From: Deltaproteobacteria bacterium
GTDB lineage: Bacteria > Myxococcota > Polyangia > Polyangiales > B10-G4
DNA length: 7,817 nt
Assembly: GCA_019312705.1 (NCBI GenBank)
Contig: JAFDCW010000202.1
Location: 1-7,817 of the forward strand
Direction: 5' to 3'
In this document: positions 5,224-7,817 of the stretch, one piece after another
How the letters are laid out: each line of letters begins with the position of its first letter
Numbering within the stretch: position 1 is the stretch's first letter
Notes under the pieces: model-generated
What the model was told of the DNA's origin: nothing
Database searches by the model: none
Seen by the model: only the letters and a program-made list of their open reading frames with translations
Translations under genes and position numbers: made by a program

Positions 5224-5841
5224 ATGTCGGCCAAGCCCCCTGACCAGAATGACCAGGATGACCAGGATGACCAGGATGAGCACCGAGAAAAGCTCGCCGA
5301 GAACCTCCGACAAAACGTGAAGTACGTGCGCGAGCGCCGAAACATGACCCAGGCCCAGCTGGCGAAGAAGAGCGGCGTCCCGCGGTCGACGGTAGCCAAT
5401 CTCGAGACGGGAGCGGCGAATCCAACGCTCTCGGTCCTGCACCGCGTCGCGACCGCCCTCGGCCTGAGCGTCGAAGAGTTGCTCAGCCCACCCCGGGGCC
5501 GCCTCGAAGTATTTCGCGCCGGCGAGCTGCCGACCGTCACCCGAGCCCGGGGAGCAGCGCGCGTCGACAAATTGCTCCCGCACCCCATCCCGGGCATGGA
5601 GATCGATCGCATCCGCCTAGAGCCGGGAGCGCACATGCCGGGCGTACCCCACCGAGCGGGCACCTCCGAATACCTGGCCTGCGACGAGGGGCGCCTGACG
5701 CTCTGGACGAACGGCGAACGAATCGACCTCGAGGCCGGGGACGTCGCTGCCTTCGCCGGAGACCAGCCGCACAGCTATCACAACGAAGGCGACGTGCCGG
5801 CGACAGGCTTCAGCGTCGTGACGCTGCGGCCGGGCCGGTAG
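5224..5841 (+). CDS. XRE-family HTH transcriptional regulator with C-terminal cupin domain
   Basis: The 205-residue DNA-binding regulator starts with a short charged head containing DQN-DQD-DQD-DQD (residues 7-18), made by 9-bp repeats. The HTH_3/XRE domain spans about 26-88: VKYVRERRNMTQAQLAKKSG, then VPRSTVANLETGAANPTLSV and LHRVATALGLSVEELL. A small cupin barrel (about 126-203) follows with GAHMPGVPHRAGTSEYL and GDVAAFAGDQPHSYHNEGD. It has candidate metal or ligand residues His137, His143, Glu149, His183 and His186. HTH-cupin proteins usually sense a small molecule through the barrel; the ligand here is unknown. The ATG at 5224 is chosen because it follows the shared -10 palindrome directly; the longer frame back to 5119 would run over that promoter. 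The gene is divergent from the metallopeptidase/YkgJ gene, so both autoregulation and control of that neighbour are plausible. Confidence 0.9.
   Translation: MSAKPPDQNDQDDQDDQDEHREKLAENLRQNVKYVRERRNMTQAQLAKKSGVPRSTVANLETGAANPTLSVLHRVATALGLSVEELLSPPRGRLEVFRAGELPTVTRARGAARVDKLLPHPIPGMEIDRIRLEPGAHMPGVPHRAGTSEYLACDEGRLTLWTNGERIDLEAGDVAAFAGDQPHSYHNEGDVPATGFSVVTLRPGR
5242..5277 (+). repeat. Four tandem 9-bp repeats (GACCAGGAT) near the start of the HTH-cupin gene
   Basis: Copies lie at 5242-5250 (GACCAGAAT variant), 5251-5259, 5260-5268 and 5269-5277 and are in frame, encoding residues 7-18. They fall before the HTH domain, so copy-number change should only lengthen a flexible acidic N terminus. 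Three copies are identical, which suggests a recent expansion. Confidence 0.9.
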
Positions 5842-5952
5842 TCGGCAAGAAGGCGGACCGGCGCCGGAGGCGACGTGGAGCTGGATTGCCGCGCTAGCAA
5901 CCCCGGTTTTTTGCCCCCGACCCCCGGCCTGGCGTATTCCCAGTGTAGGGAT
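5842..5952 (+). other. Intergenic region between the HTH-cupin gene and the M15-type peptidase gene
   Basis: The 111-bp gap contains no gene I can support. It holds a CCGGCGCCGG palindrome (about 5858-5867) and a run of six T (5907-5912) after CCCCGG, but these are too far apart for a standard intrinsic terminator. A weak promoter candidate for the downstream gene is TTGCCC (5911-5916), an 18-nt spacer and TATTCC (5935-5940). An AGGG just before the ATG at 5953 is too close to be a good ribosome-binding site. Confidence 0.3.
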
Positions 5953-7086
5953 ATGTGCGTCCTGTTCCTACTATTGTGTACAGTGCTCGCGGCGGCGCCC
6001 GCGCAGGCGCAGAGTCGCGCCTCGGCCCCCGAAGCCCCGGCCGAACCCGGGGCGGCCTCGGTACGCATCACGCGGGTCTTCAGTCGAGCCAACGTCGAGT
6101 CCCGGACGCTTCGACTCGTGACCGCGGACGGCGAGCCCAACCTCCGGGCGCTCACCGAGCTCTCGCTCCTCGCCCGGCCCCACGGCGTCGACCGGCCCGA
6201 GGCGGCCGTCCTCGAAGAGCACCGCAACCACGGAAGCCTCGTGGCTCCCCGGATCAAGCGCCTCAACGCGGGGCTCCTCGTCCGCCTCGCCCGAATCTCC
6301 GCGCGCTTTGCCGGCCACCGCATCGACATCGTGAGCGGCTATCGACCCCGTGCCCGGCGGACGAGCCGCCACCGCCACGGCCGCGCCCTCGACCTACGCG
6401 TCGTCGGCGTAGCGAAGCGACGCGTCGTGCGATTCGCACGGACCCTGGCCAATACCGGCGTCGGCTTCTACCCAAACAGCCTCTTCACCCATATCGACGT
6501 CCGCGACGAGAGTCACTACTGGGTCGACCGAAGCGGCCCCGGGGAGCCCGCGGACTACGGCACCTGGCCTCCGTCACGGCAAGAACAGCGAGAGGCGCGA
6601 CGGGCGATCCTGGCGACCGCTCGGGGGGCCGTCGAAGGCGAAGCACCGCCGGCGCGCAGTGCGTCGACGGGGAATCAGGGTCAGGAGAGCGGGCGGGAAT
6701 CGAGGGCGTCGACCGAGACCGACGAGGGAACGGGAACGGGAACGGAAACGGAAACGGGAACGGGAACGGGAACGGGAACGGGAACGGGAACGGGAACGGG
6801 AACGGGAACGGGAACGGGAACGGGAACGGGAACGGGAACGGAAACGGAGACGGGAACGGGAACGGGAACGGAGACGGAGACGGGAACGGGAACGGGAACG
6901 GAGACGGGAACGGAAACGGAAACGGAAACGGAGACGGGAACGGAAACGGAACCCGAAACGCAGTCCCCCGACGCTCCGAACGAGGCGGAAGGCGACCTCG
7001 AAGAAGACGAGCCGCCCCTCACGCCCGAGGAAATCGCCGCCCTCCGCGAACGCCTACGCCGCGACCTAGAAGGGCTGCGGGACTAG
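5953..7086 (+). CDS. Secreted M15/DUF882 (YcbK-like) peptidase-fold protein with hexanucleotide-encoded Gly/Glu-Thr tail
   Basis: The 377-residue protein carries a signal peptide (1-19; [18 protein letters not shown], cut before Gln20). Residues about 35-195 fit the DUF882/M15 zinc peptidase fold that acts on peptidoglycan cross-links in known relatives. [14 protein letters not shown] precedes SGYRPRARR (128-136), [12 protein letters not shown] (138-149) and [20 protein letters not shown] (171-190). The expected zinc ligands His140, Asp147 and His180 are all present, so activity is plausible. Residues 259-332 are a strictly alternating Gly/Glu-Thr array, followed by an acidic tail with a predicted helix ([20 protein letters not shown]). 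The ATG at 5953 is preferred over one at 5875 because it opens the signal peptide directly. It stands alone, convergent with the PPC-domain gene. The role of the tail is unknown; a flexible, possibly glycosylated cell-wall spacer is a guess. Confidence 0.85.
   Translation: MCVLFLLLCTVLAAAPAQAQSRASAPEAPAEPGAASVRITRVFSRANVESRTLRLVTADGEPNLRALTELSLLARPHGVDRPEAAVLEEHRNHGSLVAPRIKRLNAGLLVRLARISARFAGHRIDIVSGYRPRARRTSRHRHGRALDLRVVGVAKRRVVRFARTLANTGVGFYPNSLFTHIDVRDESHYWVDRSGPGEPADYGTWPPSRQEQREARRAILATARGAVEGEAPPARSASTGNQGQESGRESRASTETDEGTGTGTETETGTGTGTGTGTGTGTGTGTGTGTGTGTGTETETGTGTGTETETGTGTGTETGTETETETETGTETEPETQSPDAPNEAEGDLEEDEPPLTPEEIAALRERLRRDLEGLRD
6727..6948 (+). repeat. In-frame hexanucleotide microsatellite, 37 units of GGAACG and variants
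   Basis: The 222 bp are built of 37 consecutive 6-bp units, mostly GGAACG with GAAACG and GAGACG variants. The middle holds 14 uninterrupted GGAACG units (6757-6840), while variants cluster toward the ends, as expected for an array that expands by slippage. ACG is present in every unit, so each second residue is Thr and the other is Gly or Glu. Because the unit is six bases, gain or loss keeps the frame. Two degenerate units (6949-6960) continue the pattern as E-P-E-T. Confidence 0.98.
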
Positions 7087-7095
7087 GATTGCAGG

Positions 7096-7107
7096 GGCGC
7101 TAACGCC
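7096..7107. terminator. Weak hairpin between two convergent genes
   Basis: GGCG-CTAA-CGCC can form a 4-bp GC stem in the 22-bp gap between the M15-type gene stop and the PPC-protein gene stop. It has no T-tract, so it is at best a weak bidirectional terminator candidate. Confidence 0.18.
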
Positions 7108-7108
7108 G

Positions 7109-7817
7109 CTAGGGGTTCGACGTTTCTACGTCGAGGGTGAACGTGCCCGCATTGCCCGCCGCGAAGCCGTCGACGATGACGAAGTAGGTCCCGGCGTCGA
7201 GAGTCGTCTCGAGGAAGGAATGGCGATTGTCGCCGTCGGCCTGGTCGTCGTTGCACATGATCTCGGTCGATTGATCGGCGCAATCGCTGCGGATGTGCAG
7301 AGCACCATCGTAGTCACTGCCCATGGTCGCCCGAACGATCTGCCTGCGCCGGAGCGTCAAGCGATAGACGAGGTCGTTGCTCTGGGCACCACCGGCGCAG
7401 GTCGCCTGGAAATCGTCAGACTCGGACGCGGTGCTTCCGCTGATGGTTTGTCCCGGACGAATGCGCGGGGCGCGCCGACACATCGCGTTTAGCGCCGCCA
7501 GGTCGTCGACCTGAATGGTCACCTTCGCGGAGCCGAAAGCGTCGGCCCGGCCCCCGTCGAGGACCACATAGTAGGTACCTCGCCCGACTGTCGCGTCGAG
7601 GACCGTGTTGGTGCCCAACTCGATGAGCTGGCACGCGACCTCGGCAGAGGTGTCGCCGCAGGTGCGCTGCAGATAGACCGCTCCACCGAACTCCGGCTCG
7701 TTCACGTTCACCCGGATACGGGACCGGGCGCGCACCGAGACTTCGTAGACGACATCGGGGCCGCCGCCGCCACCGCAGCTCCCCGAGAGGTCGTCCCGGG
7801 CTTCGAAGGTGTCGATC
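7109..7817 (-). CDS. C-terminal part of an exported protein with tandem PPC-like domains (5' end outside window)
   Basis: The 235 visible residues are open to the window edge; the GTG at 7733-7735 is internal, since the same repeat pattern continues upstream of it. Two similar beta-sandwich units are visible, at about 1-104 and 123-231. Each has a C-x-G-G...D-V/L-V-Y segment (Cys14; Cys140), a C-x8-C pair (53/62; 179/188) and a closing GTYYVVLDG...TIQV or GTYFVIVDG...TLDV strand pair. This matches the bacterial pre-peptidase C-terminal (PPC) style of domain, common at the ends of secreted or surface proteins of Myxococcota. The paired Cys suggest disulfides and therefore an extracytoplasmic location. 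The signal peptide and any catalytic domain would lie beyond the window, so function cannot be assigned. Confidence 0.8.
   Translation of the reverse strand, partial: IDTFEARDDLSGSCGGGGGPDVVYEVSVRARSRIRVNVNEPEFGGAVYLQRTCGDTSAEVACQLIELGTNTVLDATVGRGTYYVVLDGGRADAFGSAKVTIQVDDLAALNAMCRRAPRIRPGQTISGSTASESDDFQATCAGGAQSNDLVYRLTLRRRQIVRATMGSDYDGALHIRSDCADQSTEIMCNDDQADGDNRHSFLETTLDAGTYFVIVDGFAAGNAGTFTLDVETSNP

Noticed and set aside
5199..5663. Extending the minus-strand HEXXH/YkgJ gene upstream to a start at 5663
   Set aside because: The extra 155 codons would run antisense through the HTH domain of the regulator and across the shared promoter palindrome, and their translation has no recognisable content.
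5858..5912. Intrinsic terminator after the HTH-cupin gene from CCGGCGCCGG and the T-run
   Set aside because: The palindrome and the T-run are about 40 bp apart and no stem ends directly before the T-run.
6727..6948. CRISPR array
   Set aside because: The units are 6 bp, contiguous and lack spacers; it is a coding microsatellite.
5955..7103. Plus-strand frames reading Asn-Gly or Arg-Glu repeats through the hexanucleotide array
   Set aside because: The unit is a multiple of three, so all frames stay open; only the frame from 5953 has a signal peptide and the M15/DUF882 motifs.
7109..7735. Treating the GTG at 7735 as the true start of the PPC-like protein
   Set aside because: The same frame is open to the window edge and its upstream residues match the start of the second PPC unit, so the gene continues beyond the window.

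Overview
This window looks like chromosomal DNA from a high-GC member of the Myxococcota (delta-proteobacterial type, probably Polyangia-like). The evidence is very high third-position GC, a lipoprotein with a Cys-rich head and a D/S/G-rich linker, secreted proteins with PPC-like repeats, low-complexity tails, and many small single-gene units with tight divergent or convergent spacing. The taxonomic assignment is inference. No tRNA, rRNA, CRISPR array, insertion sequence or integrase is visible.

Layout. (1) Positions 1-1643, minus strand: a translation operon, rpsB (30S protein S2) followed by tsf (EF-Ts, cut by the window edge). It has an extended -10 type promoter near 1615-1643 and a leader of about 135 nt. 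S2 carries an unusual acidic Ala/Pro/Glu extension of about 90 residues at its N terminus and a basic Gly/Arg tail. (2) 1728-2156, plus: a small two-helix membrane protein of unknown function. (3) 2181-2957, minus: a lipoprotein with a CBM6/35-like jelly-roll domain, convergent with (2) across a perfect 24-bp palindrome. (4) 2981-4144, plus: an RlmI-type 23S rRNA m5C methyltransferase, divergent from (3) with only 23 bp between the starts. (5) 4134-5198, minus: a protein joining an HEXXH metallopeptidase-like region to a YkgJ-type cysteine-cluster domain, divergent from (6) 5224-5841, plus: an XRE helix-turn-helix/cupin regulator. (7) 5953-7086, plus: a secreted M15/DUF882-type peptidase with a tail encoded by 37 hexanucleotide repeats. 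(8) 7109-7817, minus: the C-terminal part of a surface or secreted protein with tandem PPC-like domains.

Two regulatory themes stand out. First, several non-ribosomal genes lack a Shine-Dalgarno and have a -10-like hexamer 12-15 nt before the start codon, which suggests leaderless mRNAs. In two divergent intergenic gaps the -10 element is symmetric and reads on both strands; the best example is GGAGTATACTCC at 5206-5217. Second, four genes carry short in-frame tandem repeats with 6- or 9-bp units. The metallopeptidase/YkgJ gene and the HTH-cupin gene form the most system-like pair: they share one small control region, and the regulator could plausibly act on the shared palindrome.
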